A stretch of 64,000 nucleotides of DNA from Metabacillus endolithicus (GTDB taxonomy: Bacteria; Bacillota; Bacilli; Bacillales; Bacillaceae). This document shows, piece by piece, positions 33,024 to 43,702 of this stretch (the stretch's first letter is position 1; every line of letters starts with the position of its first letter). Made by a program: the position numbers and the translations under genes. The notes under the pieces are model-generated. The model had not been told where the DNA came from. It saw only the letters and a program-made list of their open reading frames with translations, and ran no database searches. Location: assembly GCF_023078335.1 (NCBI RefSeq), contig NZ_CP095550.1:3330001-3394000 (forward strand), written 5' to 3'.

Positions 33024-34520
33024 ATGAAAATATATATAAAAGGTATTGAAGATGAACGTTTCCATCGTCCGCTCACATTAATCGGAAATTTATTTTTTGA
33101 AGAAACAGAGCTCTGCTTTATAGAAGATGATCATACTCTTGAAGCAGAGTTTTTTATTCAAGAAGATGATGAGTGTGTTTCAATCACAGGAAATTTATTA
33201 ACAGAGGATGGCAAGCGATACGAGGCAAACAAGGAAAAGCAAATTCCTGTTAATGTAGAAGGGAAAGAACGATTAAGACAAGTGAAAAACACTCTTTCGT
33301 TTGTTTATTTAACTCTTCTTCAGGATTACACAGGTATGATTCAAAAATGGGGAATTTTAACCGGAATACGTCCTACGAAGCTTTACCATAAAAAGCGACA
33401 AGAAGGAATGTCAACAGAAAACATCCACAAAATGTTTAAGGAAGAATATTTGTTGTCAGATGAAAAAATTAATCTTATGAAGCAGATCGTTGAACGACAG
33501 CTAGAAGTTATTCCGGATTTAGATTCCCTGTCTAACGAGGTGAGTATCTATGTTGGCATCCCTTTTTGTCCAACAAAGTGTGCTTATTGTACGTTTCCAG
33601 CGTATGCAATCAATGGGAGACAAGGATCGGTTACTTCTTTCCTAGGTGGCCTTCATTATGAAATGAGAGAAATCGGTCGTTGGTTAAAGGAAAAGAACAT
33701 TAAAATTACAACTGTTTATTATGGTGGCGGAACACCGACAAGTATTACAGCAGAAGAGATGGATATGTTGTATGAAGAAATGGCCGAATCGTTCCCGCAT
33801 CTAGAAAATATTAGAGAAATTACAGTAGAAGCAGGCAGACCGGACACTATAACAAAGGAAAAGCTTGATATTTTAAATAAGTGGAAAATCGATCGTATTA
33901 GTATTAATCCTCAATCCTATACACAGGCAACATTAAAGGCAATTGGACGGCATCATACTGTTGAAGAAACAATAGAGAAGTTTCATTTAGCTAGAAGTAT
34001 GGGGATGAATAATATTAATATGGATTTAATTATCGGCTTACCTGGTGAAGGTGTTGACGAATTTGATTATTCTCTTGCAGAATCAGCAAAGTTGATGCCG
34101 GAGTCATTGACGGTTCACACACTTTCTTTTAAGCGTGCATCAGAAATGACGCAAAACAAACATAAGTATAAAGTGGCAAGCCGTGAAGAAATTACCACGA
34201 TGATGGACCATGCAGTTTCTTGGACAAAAGATCATGGATATACACCATATTATTTATACCGTCAAAAAAACATCCTCGGAAATTTAGAGAATGTTGGTTA
34301 TGCCTTAAAAGGGCAGGATAGTCTTTATAACATCATGATTATGGAAGAACAGCAAACGATTATTGGGATTGGATGCGGAGCTGCAAGTAAGTTTGTTCAT
34401 CCTGTGACAAGGAAAATTACTCACTTTGCCAACCCAAAGGATCCAAAATCATATAATGATGGTTTTGAACATTATACAAATGAAAAAATCTCTATTCTAG
34501 AAGAGTTGTTCTCTAAATAA
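33024..34520 (+). CDS. hemZ: Coproporphyrinogen III dehydrogenase-like radical SAM protein HemZ
   Basis: A 498-residue radical SAM enzyme. The 4Fe-4S cluster motif PFCPTKCAYCTF (three Cys, about 182-189) binds S-adenosylmethionine, YYGGGTPTS is the conserved SAM-contact segment, and the C-terminal half carries the HemN-type accessory domain. A long N-terminal extension (about 1-165) is typical of HemZ. The reaction proposed for the family is oxygen-independent oxidation of coproporphyrinogen III; activity of HemZ itself is debated. It lies downstream of yhaX as in B. subtilis. ATG follows AGGGTGATT. Confidence 0.92.
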   Translation: MKIYIKGIEDERFHRPLTLIGNLFFEETELCFIEDDHTLEAEFFIQEDDECVSITGNLLTEDGKRYEANKEKQIPVNVEGKERLRQVKNTLSFVYLTLLQDYTGMIQKWGILTGIRPTKLYHKKRQEGMSTENIHKMFKEEYLLSDEKINLMKQIVERQLEVIPDLDSLSNEVSIYVGIPFCPTKCAYCTFPAYAINGRQGSVTSFLGGLHYEMREIGRWLKEKNIKITTVYYGGGTPTSITAEEMDMLYEEMAESFPHLENIREITVEAGRPDTITKEKLDILNKWKIDRISINPQSYTQATLKAIGRHHTVEETIEKFHLARSMGMNNINMDLIIGLPGEGVDEFDYSLAESAKLMPESLTVHTLSFKRASEMTQNKHKYKVASREEITTMMDHAVSWTKDHGYTPYYLYRQKNILGNLENVGYALKGQDSLYNIMIMEEQQTIIGIGCGAASKFVHPVTRKITHFANPKDPKSYNDGFEHYTNEKISILEELFSK

Positions 34521-34595
34521 AGAATGTAAACAGCAAGGTTTTGTATATGAAAGGGTTCAGTTTTCGAATACAAAAACTAAATTAGCACACCAATT

Positions 34596-34635
34596 AGCAG
34601 TCCTATTCGCAACTGAATAGGACTGCTTCTTTTTT
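34596..34635 (+). terminator. Terminator of hemZ
   Basis: AGCAGTCCTATTC (34596-34608) and GAATAGGACTGCT (34615-34627) form a 13-bp stem followed by TCTTTTTT. Confidence 0.88.
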
Positions 34636-34810
34636 GTAGATATATATAGGGTTTAATTAAATGGACGGTAACTGTACACTAAATTCAAACCCATTCTAAC
34701 ATGGTGATATAAGTTTTTGTCAGCATGAAAATTTGCAAGCTCATTGTTATTCTATTGGCGTGCAAAAAAGATATGTAACTATCAGGGGATGGGTGATGAA
34801 GTCTGAGAGG

Positions 34811-35048
34811 CGGATAAATAAAACTACCCTCTTGTTTATCCGAGTAACGATAGTTTAAATAAGCGGAGTTTCTCCGGTTATATTGAAGGATGGAACTCTT
34901 TTTGAGGATATAAGCGGAGTTTTTCCGGTTAAGCAAAGTAAAAGGGTCCATTTTCAGCTTTTACGATTAAATAGGCGTAATTTTTCCGTCTATTTAATCT
35001 GTTTTTCGTGTTAATTCCTCATTAAGAGGAATTTTTCCGCTTATTTTA
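34811..35048. repeat. Cluster of hairpin-type intergenic repeats between hemZ and the enoyl-CoA hydratase gene
   Basis: CGGATAAA (34811) and TTTATCCG (34835) form an outer hairpin. Three copies of an imperfect palindromic element follow: AAGCGGAGTTTCTCCGGTT (34861), AAGCGGAGTTTTTCCGGTT (about 34914) and the longer GATTAAATAGGCG...CCGTCTATTTAATC (34965-34999). A partial copy, AAGAGGAATTTTTCCGCTTA, is near 35024. Each can fold on itself around a poly-T or poly-A middle. The rest of the 34521-35220 gap holds no gene that I can support. Confidence 0.7.
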
Positions 35049-35220
35049 GTAGATTATTTTCAAACGATTCTTGAAGATTTTGAAATCGCTTAATCGTATT
35101 TGTATATACCTTGCTGTTTTTTTACCTAAGAATTATTAAGATACTAATACGTTAACAAGCAGGATATCAACCAGCTTTCTTGAATTAATATATTGAAATA
35201 CATTTTAGGGGTGGATGAGA

Positions 35221-35997
35221 ATGACATATCAAACGATTGAGCTGGTCAAAGAGGGGAATTTTGCTACATTATATTTAAACAGAGTTAACTCATTAAACGC
35301 AATGGACGTAGAAATGCTTCAGGAATTAGCTGAGTGCTTAGCTGATGTTGCTGCTTCTAATGTAAAGCTTTTGTTTGTTACTGGAAGAGGTCGTGCCTTT
35401 TCAGCTGGCGGTGATTTAAAAACGATGCTTTCTAACGCAGACGAATCTGGCTTTCAAACTGTGATGAACAATATAAAAAACATTATTGTCAGCTTATACA
35501 CGATGCCTGCGGTAACAGTAAGCTTTCTTAACGGAGCTGCAGCTGGCTTAGGACTAAGTTTTGCTTTAGCATGTGATCAAGTATTTGCGGAGAAAAATGC
35601 AAAGATTGCCATGAATTTTATTAATATCGGTCTTATTCCAGATGGTGGAGGGCATTTCTTTTTAAAGAAAAGATTAGGAGAACACAAAGCCAAGCAAGTG
35701 ATCTGGGAAGGCAAATCAATGACCTCTGATGAAGCATTAAAGGCAGGGATTATTGACATGGCTTATGAAGGAGATACAGAAGAACAGCTTGAATTGGTAA
35801 AAAGAAAATTGGAAGCGCGTCCATTGAAGGCGATGATTTCTTCAAAAATGATATATAGTGAACAAGAAAAACAGCTCTTGCTTGAAACATTAGACCTTGA
35901 AACTGAAAAACAATTAGAAATGAGAAAAACACAAGATCATCGTGAAGGAGTTGCTGCGTTTTTAGAAAAACGCCCGGCTCATTTTATCGGAAATTAA
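35221..35997 (+). CDS. Enoyl-CoA hydratase/isomerase family protein (YhaR position)
   Basis: A 258-residue crotonase-fold protein. The oxyanion-hole segments are visible: GRGRAFSAGGDLKTM (about 60-74) and LNGAAAGLGLSFALACDQ (about 102-119), then INIGLIPDGGGHFFL. Catalytic Glu residues of true hydratases are not both evident: the second position is in PDGG, as in many isomerase-type members. It acts on CoA thioesters in beta-oxidation or degradation; the exact substrate is unknown. ATG 35221 fits the AGGGG site better than 35215. The place upstream of yhzD and yhaONM matches B. subtilis yhaR. Confidence 0.88.
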   Translation: MTYQTIELVKEGNFATLYLNRVNSLNAMDVEMLQELAECLADVAASNVKLLFVTGRGRAFSAGGDLKTMLSNADESGFQTVMNNIKNIIVSLYTMPAVTVSFLNGAAAGLGLSFALACDQVFAEKNAKIAMNFINIGLIPDGGGHFFLKKRLGEHKAKQVIWEGKSMTSDEALKAGIIDMAYEGDTEEQLELVKRKLEARPLKAMISSKMIYSEQEKQLLLETLDLETEKQLEMRKTQDHREGVAAFLEKRPAHFIGN

Positions 35998-36000
35998 TTG

Positions 36001-36085
36001 AATCTGGAGGACTTATCTTCAATTCCTGGAGGTTTATCTTCCATTATAGGAATTTATCAACGATTCCTGGAGGTTTATCTACGAT
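36001..36085. repeat. Four tandem units of about 21 bp
   Basis: Units begin AATCTGGAGGACTTATCTTC (36001), AATTCCTGGAGGTTTATCTT (36021), ATTATAGGAATTTATCAACG (36043) and ATTCCTGGAGGTTTATCTAC (36063). A minisatellite-like array sits just after the enoyl-CoA hydratase stop codon and before the shared hairpin. No coding sense. Confidence 0.7.
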
Positions 36086-36119
36086 TAGACAAAAAACGAC
36101 AAACTACCCAAATTAAAAA

Positions 36120-36146
36120 AGGAACTGCCTCACTAAGGCAGTTCCT
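36120..36146 (-). terminator. Terminator of yhzD
   Basis: AGGAACTGCCT and AGGCAGTTCCT form an 11-bp stem; TTTTTTAATTT follows on the minus strand. Confidence 0.85.
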
Positions 36147-36150
36147 CAAT

Positions 36151-36336
36151 TTATCTTCCAAATAACACGAGCTTCCCAGCTGCAGATGTACAGCGGTGTG
36201 TTTTATCTGTATAATTTTGTTCTTCTAATTTGCGTTGTCCAATTTCTTTTGCTTCATTTTCAGATTGAGCTTCAAAGCTCTCATCTAAAAGTTTTTCCCC
36301 ATTTTTTTCAAAAACCGTTAAATAGTAAGTCACCAT
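36151..36336 (-). CDS. yhzD: YhzD-like small protein
   Basis: A 61-residue protein (MVTYYLTVFEKNGEKLLDES...KTHRCTSAAGKLVLFGR) that matches what I recall of YhzD: a KNGEKLLDE-type N-terminal strand pair and a C-terminal THRCTS-AGKLLLF end. ATG at 36336 has GGGGAGG eight bases upstream; an earlier ATG at 36342 lies inside that spacer. Function is unknown. The gene is located where B. subtilis has it, beside yhaR and yhaO. Confidence 0.7.
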   Translation of the reverse strand: MVTYYLTVFEKNGEKLLDESFEAQSENEAKEIGQRKLEEQNYTDKTHRCTSAAGKLVLFGR

Positions 36337-36455
36337 CTTCATTTCCTCCCCTTGTTGTAAACATTATAATTATATAATTCTTACTTCTATTATACTTTTC
36401 CTGCAGAAATATGAAACATTCTTTTGCCAAATTGAAAGTGTGGAGGATGCTGATA

Positions 36456-36469
36456 CGAATGTATTTTCG
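36456..36469. promoter_or_regulatory. LexA-box-like dyad upstream of yhaO
   Basis: CGAATGTATTTTCG differs from the Bacillus SOS box CGAACRNRYGTTCG only at two symmetric positions. It lies 176 bases before the yhaO start. From memory, yhaONM belongs to the B. subtilis DNA-damage regulon, which would agree. Confidence 0.4.
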
Positions 36470-36644
36470 TACTAAAGAACACTAATGATGTCCAATTTGC
36501 TACTGTTATTCTCATACATAGGAGAACGATAAGTTATATATACATAAATTTATCTTTACAGAACGTGCATTCGTATTTTGGAGATGATACTATATAAGTA
36601 GGGAATATTAATTGTTTACGTGGTTTATAAAGGATGTGACAAAT

Positions 36645-37885
36645 ATGAGTTCAATTAAGTTTATACATGCAGCTGATCTCCATTTGGACAGCCTCGTTTA
36701 TCGGATTAAAGCATATGCCTTCAAATCTTTTTGAAAGAGTGAGAGAAAGTACGTTCTTATCATTTTCTAGAATGATATCACTTGCGATTGAAAGAGAAGT
36801 GGATTTTTTATTACTTTCAGGTGATTTGTACGATGAAGATGAGAGAAGTTTAAAGGCCCAGTTAAAGCTAAAAAGAGAATTTGAGCGATTAGAGCAAGCA
36901 GAAATCCAAGTTTATATTATACATGGAAATCATGATCATATGAGTGGGAAGTGGATTGATCTGAAGTGGCCTGAAAATGTTCATGTTTTTTCAAGTCATT
37001 CTGTTGAAATGAAGGAATATCGTAAAAATGATATACCGCTCGCCTATATTTATGGTTATAGTTACCCAACCCGATCTCTTCAGGAAAATATAACCTCTCA
37101 ATATATAAAAAAGGAAAATCCTTCTGTGTATCATATTGGTATGCTGCATGGGTCGATAGAGGGCAGTCAAGAGCATGATGTGTATTGTCCGTTTAAGCTT
37201 CATGAGCTAATTGACAAAGAATTTAACTATTGGGTTTCTAGGACACATTCATAAGCGTCAGATTTTATATGAAAATCATCAAGTGATTGCTTATTCAGGA
37301 AACATACAAGGACGACATCGTAAGGAAACTGGAGAAAAGGGCTGTTATTTAGTTGAATTGGAAGAAGGAGAAACGAAAAGTACGTTTGTTTCTACTGAAG
37401 AAATCTTGTGGGAAGACGTTGAAATATCAATTGATGGACTTCATCACTTTTCAGAATTACTGAACAAATGCGAGACAGCCATTGAATCCATTCAAATGAA
37501 AGCTCAGCCAACATGTTTAACAATCGCTTTAACAGGGGCAGGTTCTTTAGCCAATACTCTGCAGCAACAGGACATTGCTCAGGATATTATAGATATTTTT
37601 AATGAACGTGCTGAGGAGCATGAAAACTTTGTTTGGATTGTGAAACTTATTAATAAAACATATAAAAAGGGGATTGATGCTCCTAAGCTTTCCACTTTCT
37701 ATACTGATTTGCAAAAAACAGTAGATGACTATCATTCATTTGAAGAAGTGATAAACCCACTTATTAAGCACCCAGTATATAGGAAATATTTTAAAGAATA
37801 CACCTTAGAAGAACAAAAGCAGCTACTGAAGGAAGCGGAGAAATTATTGCAAAACGAACTTTTACAACAAGGTGAAATAAAGTGA
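36645..37885 (+). pseudogene. yhaO: YhaO, SbcD/Mre11-type DNA repair exonuclease, with two frameshifts
   Basis: Metallophosphoesterase nuclease partner of YhaN. The N-terminus MSSIKFIHAADLHLDS (metal motif DLH) is at 36645. One extra base near 36691-36697 shifts the frame into GLKHMPSNLFERVRE, LSGDLYD and IHGNHDH (motifs II and III). A second extra base in TGGGTTTC (37231-37238) moves to LGHIHKRQ (motif V) and on to the stop at 37885. Removing both gives one protein of about 413 residues. Each break is a +1 indel at or near a homopolymer, so sequence error is more likely than decay. It is followed directly by yhaN. Confidence 0.85.
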
Positions 37886-37895
37886 GGTGAACTTT

Positions 37896-40882
37896 TTGAA
37901 AATTGAAGAATTACATATTTATGGTTACGGTAAATTTGAAAATCAGCATTTTTATTTAGGGAAATCCAACCTACTTGTATTTTATGGGGAAAATGAAGCC
38001 GGAAAATCTACAATTATGTCATTTATACATAGCGTTTTATTCGGTTTTCCCACTAAACAACAAGCAGAAAATCGTTATGAGCCTAAACGAGCAACAAGCT
38101 ATGGAGGTTATTTAATTTTAAGAAGTGAAGAGAACAGGCGAATTAAAATAGAAAGAGTACCAGGAAAATTTGGTGGGCAGGTCACAATTGAGCTGGAGGA
38201 TGGAACAACAAAAGATGAAGAATATTTAGGTGAGTTATTATCTGGATTAGATAAAGAAACGTATCGATCTATCTTCTCTTTTGATGTTCATGGCCTACAG
38301 CAAATTCATAAAATGAGTTCAGACCAAGTTGGGAAATTTTTATTTTTATCAAGCATTTATGGTGCCGATGCATTATTTACGATTGAGGACAAATTAACAA
38401 AGCAACAGGAACTCATTTATAAGCCGAATGGTAAGAAGCCAACATTAAATGAAGAGCTAGTAGTATTAAAGGATAGCGCTGCTAAGATGTTAGAAGCTAA
38501 AAGAAAAAATAGTGACTACGAGCAATTATTAAAAGCAAAAGAATCCTTAAAGGAAAAGCTATCTCAAGTAGTAGTTGCAAAAAAAGAAAATATGTCTTTA
38601 CAGAGAGAGTTAGAAAGAATAAAATCTGTTATTCCCCTTATTAAGGAAAGAAACTGGTGCTTAGAACAATTGAAATCCTTGCCTGATACAGAGCATTTTC
38701 CGGAGGATGCCATTCAGCAGCTAGATCAGTTTAATATGTCTATTCAGCCAATTGAGGTCAAATTAAATTCTTCAAAAAGTAACTCAGAGAAAGTGAACAA
38801 AGAGCTGGAAGATTTACTAATAAATGAAGCATATATTCAAAATAAAAAAGCGATTCATGAAGCACGTGAACAATTTGCTCTTTTTGATGAAAAGCAAAAG
38901 AAACAATCTCATTTAATAAAGAGAATTGAACAACTACAGTATGAAATTGAACTTCTTAAACAAAGACTTTATCCACATAGTAGTGATGAGGAGATATTGG
39001 AAATAAATGCAACCATTCCGATGAAGGAAGCAATAAAGAAGATCATACTTGAGGATCAGCAGGCCAAGCAACGAAAGCAGATGTTGGATGAGCAGTTTGA
39101 GCAATCAAGAAATTCAATTGAAGAAACTGAATGGAAAATAAATGAGTTGCATAAAGAAGAGCTACCTGATGATGAAAGAAAGAACTTGGAACAGAAGGTC
39201 GAAGATTATAAAAATGTTAATACCAATCAACTTCAACAAGAACGAGAGAGACTATTAAATGAATTAACAAGGCGTAAGAAAGACCATAAGCAGGAGAAAA
39301 AGCAAGGATCGATGTTAATTTATTTCTTAGTGATTCTTTCCCAAATTGGAACGATATGGTCTCTCATCCAGCAGCATTGGATACTTTTACTTGTTTGTAT
39401 CGCAATAGGTGTTAGTTTCATCCTTCAAGTAAAAAATAAAAAAACGAAAAAAGATCCACTTCTTCTACATTTAACAATGGAGCTTGAGAAAATTGAAGTG
39501 GATTTAAAAAAGGGAATGGCATATGAGTCATCCTCTTCTCAATCGTTACCAGAATTAATTCATCTTCTTAATCATGACCAAAAGATAAAACAAACGCTCC
39601 ACCATGAGCAACTACTTTTTCAACAACAAGAGAGAAACTATGAAAGAATTGTCAAGCAATATGAGGAGTGGGAAAAAACTCAGTTTCAATTAAAACAAAA
39701 GCAAGCTCATTTAGCTCTATTGTTGAAGATTGATGAACATGCATCATCAGAAGCACTTTTAGAGGCGTTTGAGTTGTTGCAACAACTTCAGCATATTATC
39801 CTTGAAAAGAACAAATTTATTGCTGAGGAAAAGTTAATAAAACAGGAATTGTTAAAGTATGAACAAATGGTTAGTGAGATCATAAAGGCTTGTGATATTG
39901 AAGGAAACTCAATCGAACAAACTGTACATGAGTTGTTTAAGCAATTGAGCATAGAAGGAACAAAGAAGGAAAAACAAAAACAGTTATTAGAAAAAAGAAG
40001 AGAGTTGGATGAAGAACTTCGTGAATATGTTCAAAGCACTACATTTTTAAAACAGCAAAAAGAAGATTTTATCAAAAGTAGTGGGTGTGAAACAGAAGAT
40101 GAGTTTCGCAAACAAGCAAAATTGCATGAACAACGAGAAGCAGTAAGAAAGCAAAAGCAATGGATTGATAAACAGTTAGCTACAGAAAAAGACATTGAAA
40201 TTGAAACACTTTCAAACACAAAAATTGACGATATTGAGGTAAGGTTACAAGAGATAGAGGAGGAAATAAACGTACTTGAAGCAAGTGAAAGGGAACTCCA
40301 ACAAGAACAATCCAGTACTCTCATTAAATTAGAAGAGATGGAACAGAGCGGAACATACTCAAATCTAAGGCATTCTTTTGAAAATAAAAAGGCTATTGTT
40401 AAAGAGGAAGCAGAAAAATGGATTGTTAGAGCACTTGCTAAAGATTTGCTACAAAAAACAGTTCAGCGACACAGAGAAGAAAACTTACCTGAGTTAATGA
40501 CATCCATAACCTACTTTTTTACAAGACTTACATCTAAGATGTATCACAATGTATATTTACCAAGTGATAAGCAGTCATTTATCGTGGAACGACATGATGG
40601 AACAAAGTTTTTTGCAGAAGAGTTAAGTCAAGCAACCTCGGAACAACTGTATTTATCGATACGACTAGCGATTATAAAAAATATTAACAAGCAAGTGAAT
40701 TTGCCAATCATTATGGATGATAGCTTTGTTCATTTGATCATCGCAGAACATCAAACACCATTTCTTTATTAAATGAACTTAAAGAAGAGAACCAAGTGAT
40801 TTATTTTACATGTCACGAGCATATGGCAAATACCTATCAGTCTCAGAATATGGTTAACCTATCACAAATAAATGTTAGTTAG
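37896..40882 (+). pseudogene. yhaN: YhaN, SbcC/Rad50-like ATPase, 3' frameshift
   Basis: SMC-like ATPase of about 990 residues: Walker A GENEAGKST near residue 35, a long coiled-coil region from about 190 to 850, a predicted central hydrophobic pair around 475-510 (MLIYFLVILSQIG and LLLVCIAIGVSFILQV), which is unusual for Rad50-like proteins but I recall it in YhaN, and ABC-type LSQATSEQLYLSIRLA with Walker B LPIIMDDSFVHF at the end. The frame breaks at CATTTGATC (about 40733) where one T is missing; the continuation DHRRTSNTISLLNEL ... CHEHM runs to 40882. TTG 37896 (GAGGTG six bases upstream) is preferred over GTG 37887. Coupled to yhaO and followed by yhaM. Confidence 0.85.
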
Positions 40883-41048
40883 TTTGGTTTGTTTGAAAGT
40901 GTTTTGCAGCCGAAAGAATAAAGGAACTATGCTATACTAGCCATACGATTATTAATTGATGATGTTTGAAAAGATTGGCGATCACAGCAATGCCAAAAAT
41001 GTATGAAGCGAAATAATAAAGATGGTCCAACCGAGAGGAGCTTTATAA

Positions 41049-41993
41049 ATGGGAAAAGGGATTTTGCATTATGACGTTGGAGAACAAGTTGAAGTACACC
41101 TACTAATCAAAACGTCCACTAAAGGAATTGCAAGCAATGGTAAAGCTTTTTTAACTTTAATTTTACAAGACACATCAGGGGAAATAGAAGCAAAGCTTTG
41201 GGATGCATCACAGGATGATGAAGTCCTGTATTCCCCGCAAAGCATAGTCAAAGTATTAGGAGATATTCATCATTATCGTGGACGAAATCAGTTGAAAATT
41301 CGCAAGATCCGTCCGAAGCATGACGAAGAGCACATTGAGATTTCAGATCTTCTCGAAACTGCACCTATAGCAAAAGAAGTGATGAATGAGAAGATTACAC
41401 AATACATTTTTGAGATGAAAAACTCAAATATCCAACGTATTACAAGATATTTGTTGAAAAAGCACGGTGCTGCTTTTATTGAATATCCAGCAGCGACAAA
41501 AAACCACCACGAGTTTGTATCTGGTTTAGCCTATCATGTTGTTTCTATGCTTGATTTGGCAAAATCAATTGCTGCTTTATATCCTAGTCTAGATACGGAT
41601 CTTCTTTATGCTGGAGTTATTCTACATGATTTAGGAAAGGTTACTGAATTGTCTGGACCAGTTAGCACAACTTATACAGTTGAAGGAAACCTTATAGGTC
41701 ATATATCCATTATGGTAAATGAAATTGCTAAAGCAGCTGAACACCTTCAAATCGAAGGGGAAGAAGTAGTAGTCCTACAGCACCTCGTTTTAAGTCATCA
41801 TGGAAAGGCTGAATGGGGTAGTCCAAAACCACCTATGATCAAAGAAGCAGAAATTTTACATTATATTGATAATCTTGATGCAAAAATGAATATGATGGAT
41901 CGTGCCCTTGAACGAGTTAAGCCAGGAGAATACACAGAAAGAGTATTTGCTCTTGATAACCGTTCCTTTTATAAGCCAACATTTCATAAATAA
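41049..41993 (+). CDS. yhaM: 3'-5' exoribonuclease YhaM
   Basis: The 314-residue product equals the B. subtilis length. An N-terminal OB-fold (about 10-95, with [19 protein letters not shown]) precedes an HD domain (about 160-280, [27 protein letters not shown]). YhaM trims RNA and single-stranded DNA 3' ends with divalent metal. GAGAGGAG precedes the ATG. It has 166 bases to the yhaN stop and probably its own promoter as well. Confidence 0.95.
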   Translation: MGKGILHYDVGEQVEVHLLIKTSTKGIASNGKAFLTLILQDTSGEIEAKLWDASQDDEVLYSPQSIVKVLGDIHHYRGRNQLKIRKIRPKHDEEHIEISDLLETAPIAKEVMNEKITQYIFEMKNSNIQRITRYLLKKHGAAFIEYPAATKNHHEFVSGLAYHVVSMLDLAKSIAALYPSLDTDLLYAGVILHDLGKVTELSGPVSTTYTVEGNLIGHISIMVNEIAKAAEHLQIEGEEVVVLQHLVLSHHGKAEWGSPKPPMIKEAEILHYIDNLDAKMNMMDRALERVKPGEYTERVFALDNRSFYKPTFHK

Positions 41994-42079
41994 ATAGGCA
42001 TAAAATCGCTATTTCGTTCATATTCTCCTACAAAAGAGCTTGTTCAAGTGTACAAGTCTTTAAAAGGGGAGGAAGTATA

Positions 42080-42298
42080 ATGTTCGTTATGCCGTGGTGG
42101 ATTTATTTATGTATTATAGGGATTCTTGTAAGTGGATATATGGCATTTAAAACAGCACGACAAGATAAACAAATTGATGATACGTTCATTGAGCAGGAGG
42201 GTCAAGTGTATCTTGACCGTATTGAAAAGGAACGTCAGAAAAAAAGAGATCTATTAACACAGCAACCGGAGCTACAAGACGATCAAACAGCAAGCTAA
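42080..42298 (+). CDS. yhaL: YhaL sporulation membrane protein
   Basis: A 72-residue protein with one N-terminal transmembrane helix (about 4-24, WWIYLCIIGILVSGYMAF) and a charged tail (DKQIDDTFIEQEGQVYLDRIEKERQ). Size, topology and the position between yhaM and prsA match YhaL. GGGGAGG lies seven bases before the ATG. Function is unknown beyond a reported sporulation link in B. subtilis. Confidence 0.85.
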   Translation: MFVMPWWIYLCIIGILVSGYMAFKTARQDKQIDDTFIEQEGQVYLDRIEKERQKKRDLLTQQPELQDDQTAS

Positions 42299-42313
42299 GA
42301 TATTGCTACAAAC

Positions 42314-42346
42314 AAAGGCTCTCGTCAAAATGACGAGAGCCTTTAA
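42314..42346. terminator. Bidirectional terminator between yhaL and prsA
   Basis: AAAGGCTCTCGTCA and TGACGAGAGCCTTT form a 14-bp stem with loop AAA between converging genes. Confidence 0.88.
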
Positions 42347-42355
42347 TTATTAGAA

Positions 42356-43249
42356 TTATTCTTTTGTTTCTTCTTCTTTTTCTTCTTCTTTTTCTGCTGG
42401 TTCTTCTGCTTCTGCTGCTTTAAAAGTATCCTTTAAATCTTCATCCTTCACTTCTACATTTGATTCTTCAATTGCTTTGTCTAAAGCATTTTGAATTGTA
42501 TCAGGTTGTTGGATTTTTTGGTTGCGTACTTCTTCTTTTAAGGATTCTTTCATTTCTTCAAGTGGTTTCACTGTTTCTGTTACTTTGATGATGTGGAAAC
42601 CATAATCTGACTTAACAGGTGCACTTACTTCACCTTCTTTTAATTTAAAGGCTGCATCCTGGAATTCTTGAACCATTGCACCTTCACCAAACCATCCAAG
42701 ATCTCCACCGTTTTGAGCTGAACCAGGATCTGTAGAATATTCTTTTGCAAGATCTTCAAATGATTCACCCGCATCTAATTTTTCCTTCACTTCTTTTGCC
42801 GTTGCTTCATCTGCAACTAAAATATGGCTTGCTCTAATTTGACCTTCCAGTGTATCGTAGTAAGCCTTAATATCTTCATCTGTAACTTCGGCTTCAGCTT
42901 CAGCTGCTTTCTTTCTAAGCAGATCCACTTTGACCATTTGTTTTACAACATCTTCACCTTGAGTTTGGACAACACTTTCAAATTGAGCACCGTATTGTGT
43001 TTTTAAGTTATCAAATTCAGTTTGAACTTCTTCATCCGTTACTTCATATTTTTCACTTAATACTTTTTCATGAACGAGCTCTGTTAACACATCTGCACCG
43101 AAACGAGCCTTCATTGCATCGTAGAATTCGTCCTTCGTAATATTACCAGCTTTTGTTTCTACAACAACTTCAGAGTCAGCATTATTGTTGCAAGCACTTA
43201 GTGCAAGTATGCTAGTTGCTGCTGCTAATACAATTGCGATCTTTTTCAT
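42356..43249 (-). CDS. prsA: Foldase lipoprotein PrsA
   Basis: Extracytoplasmic peptidyl-prolyl cis-trans isomerase that assists folding of secreted proteins. The 297-residue precursor has a signal peptide ending in lipobox LALSAC (lipid Cys about 20), an N-terminal helical chaperone region and a parvulin domain (about 135-225, IRASHILVADEATA...YSTDPGSAQNGGDLGWFGEG, DYGFHIIKV). The C-terminus is a long Glu/Lys-rich tail (EEPAEKEEEKEEETKE). AGGAG precedes the ATG. It is a single gene. Confidence 0.95.
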   Translation of the reverse strand: MKKIAIVLAAATSILALSACNNNADSEVVVETKAGNITKDEFYDAMKARFGADVLTELVHEKVLSEKYEVTDEEVQTEFDNLKTQYGAQFESVVQTQGEDVVKQMVKVDLLRKKAAEAEAEVTDEDIKAYYDTLEGQIRASHILVADEATAKEVKEKLDAGESFEDLAKEYSTDPGSAQNGGDLGWFGEGAMVQEFQDAAFKLKEGEVSAPVKSDYGFHIIKVTETVKPLEEMKESLKEEVRNQKIQQPDTIQNALDKAIEESNVEVKDEDLKDTFKAAEAEEPAEKEEEKEEETKE

Positions 43250-43618
43250 CTTTACTACAACTCCTAGTTATGAAATTTAAACAGTATCTAGCTTGCTATG
43301 TATTTTAGATAGTACAAGAAATACTATACCATAATGTGACAAGTTCAAAAAGTTTTTTCAGATTAGGAATTCCATGGGAGAATGGTTACCATTATGTATC
43401 TTCTCCAAATAAGAAGAAAGCTAAAATCATTCATAAAGAAAACTCATTAGCTGTGGCTTTGTATATGAAAATTTATTAGTACTATTGAAAGAATAACTTG
43501 TTACAAAGCATACCTAAAGAAAAAAATAAGCTAATTCCTCAAATCTGGGCAAACGTCCAAACAAAAAGCCTGAATTTATATAGGATATAAGTGTAAAGAG
43601 AAAAGGAGGTAATTAGTT
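43250..43618. other. Intergenic stretch between prsA and the yjcZ array
   Basis: Contains the prsA upstream region and, at 43547-43560, the first copy of the GGGCAAACGTCCAA element. I see no supportable gene; a run near 43380-43500 is plain AT-rich sequence. Confidence 0.5.
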
Positions 43619-43702
43619 ATGAGCTTTGGTTATTCAAATAGCTTTGCTTTAATCGTTGTGCTGTTCATTTTGTTAATCATCGTTGGAGCTTCTTACCTTT
43701 AA
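43619..43702 (+). CDS. YjcZ-type sporulation micro-protein 1
   Basis: A 27-residue single-helix protein (MSFGYSNSFALIVVLFILLI-IVGASYL). The family pattern is G-[YF]-x-x-x-F-A-L-I-V-V-L-F-I-L-L-I-I-[IV]-G-A-S-Y/W-L, known as the tiny transmembrane YjcZ family and made late in sporulation. AAAGGAGG lies before the ATG. First of five tandem paralogues. A sigma-K-like -10 (TATAGGATA) and a GGGC element lie upstream. Confidence 0.88.
   Translation: MSFGYSNSFALIVVLFILLIIVGASYL

Noticed and set aside
34685..34951. 88-codon minus-strand frame
   Set aside because: It runs across the hairpin repeats, has no ribosome site and no recognisable product.
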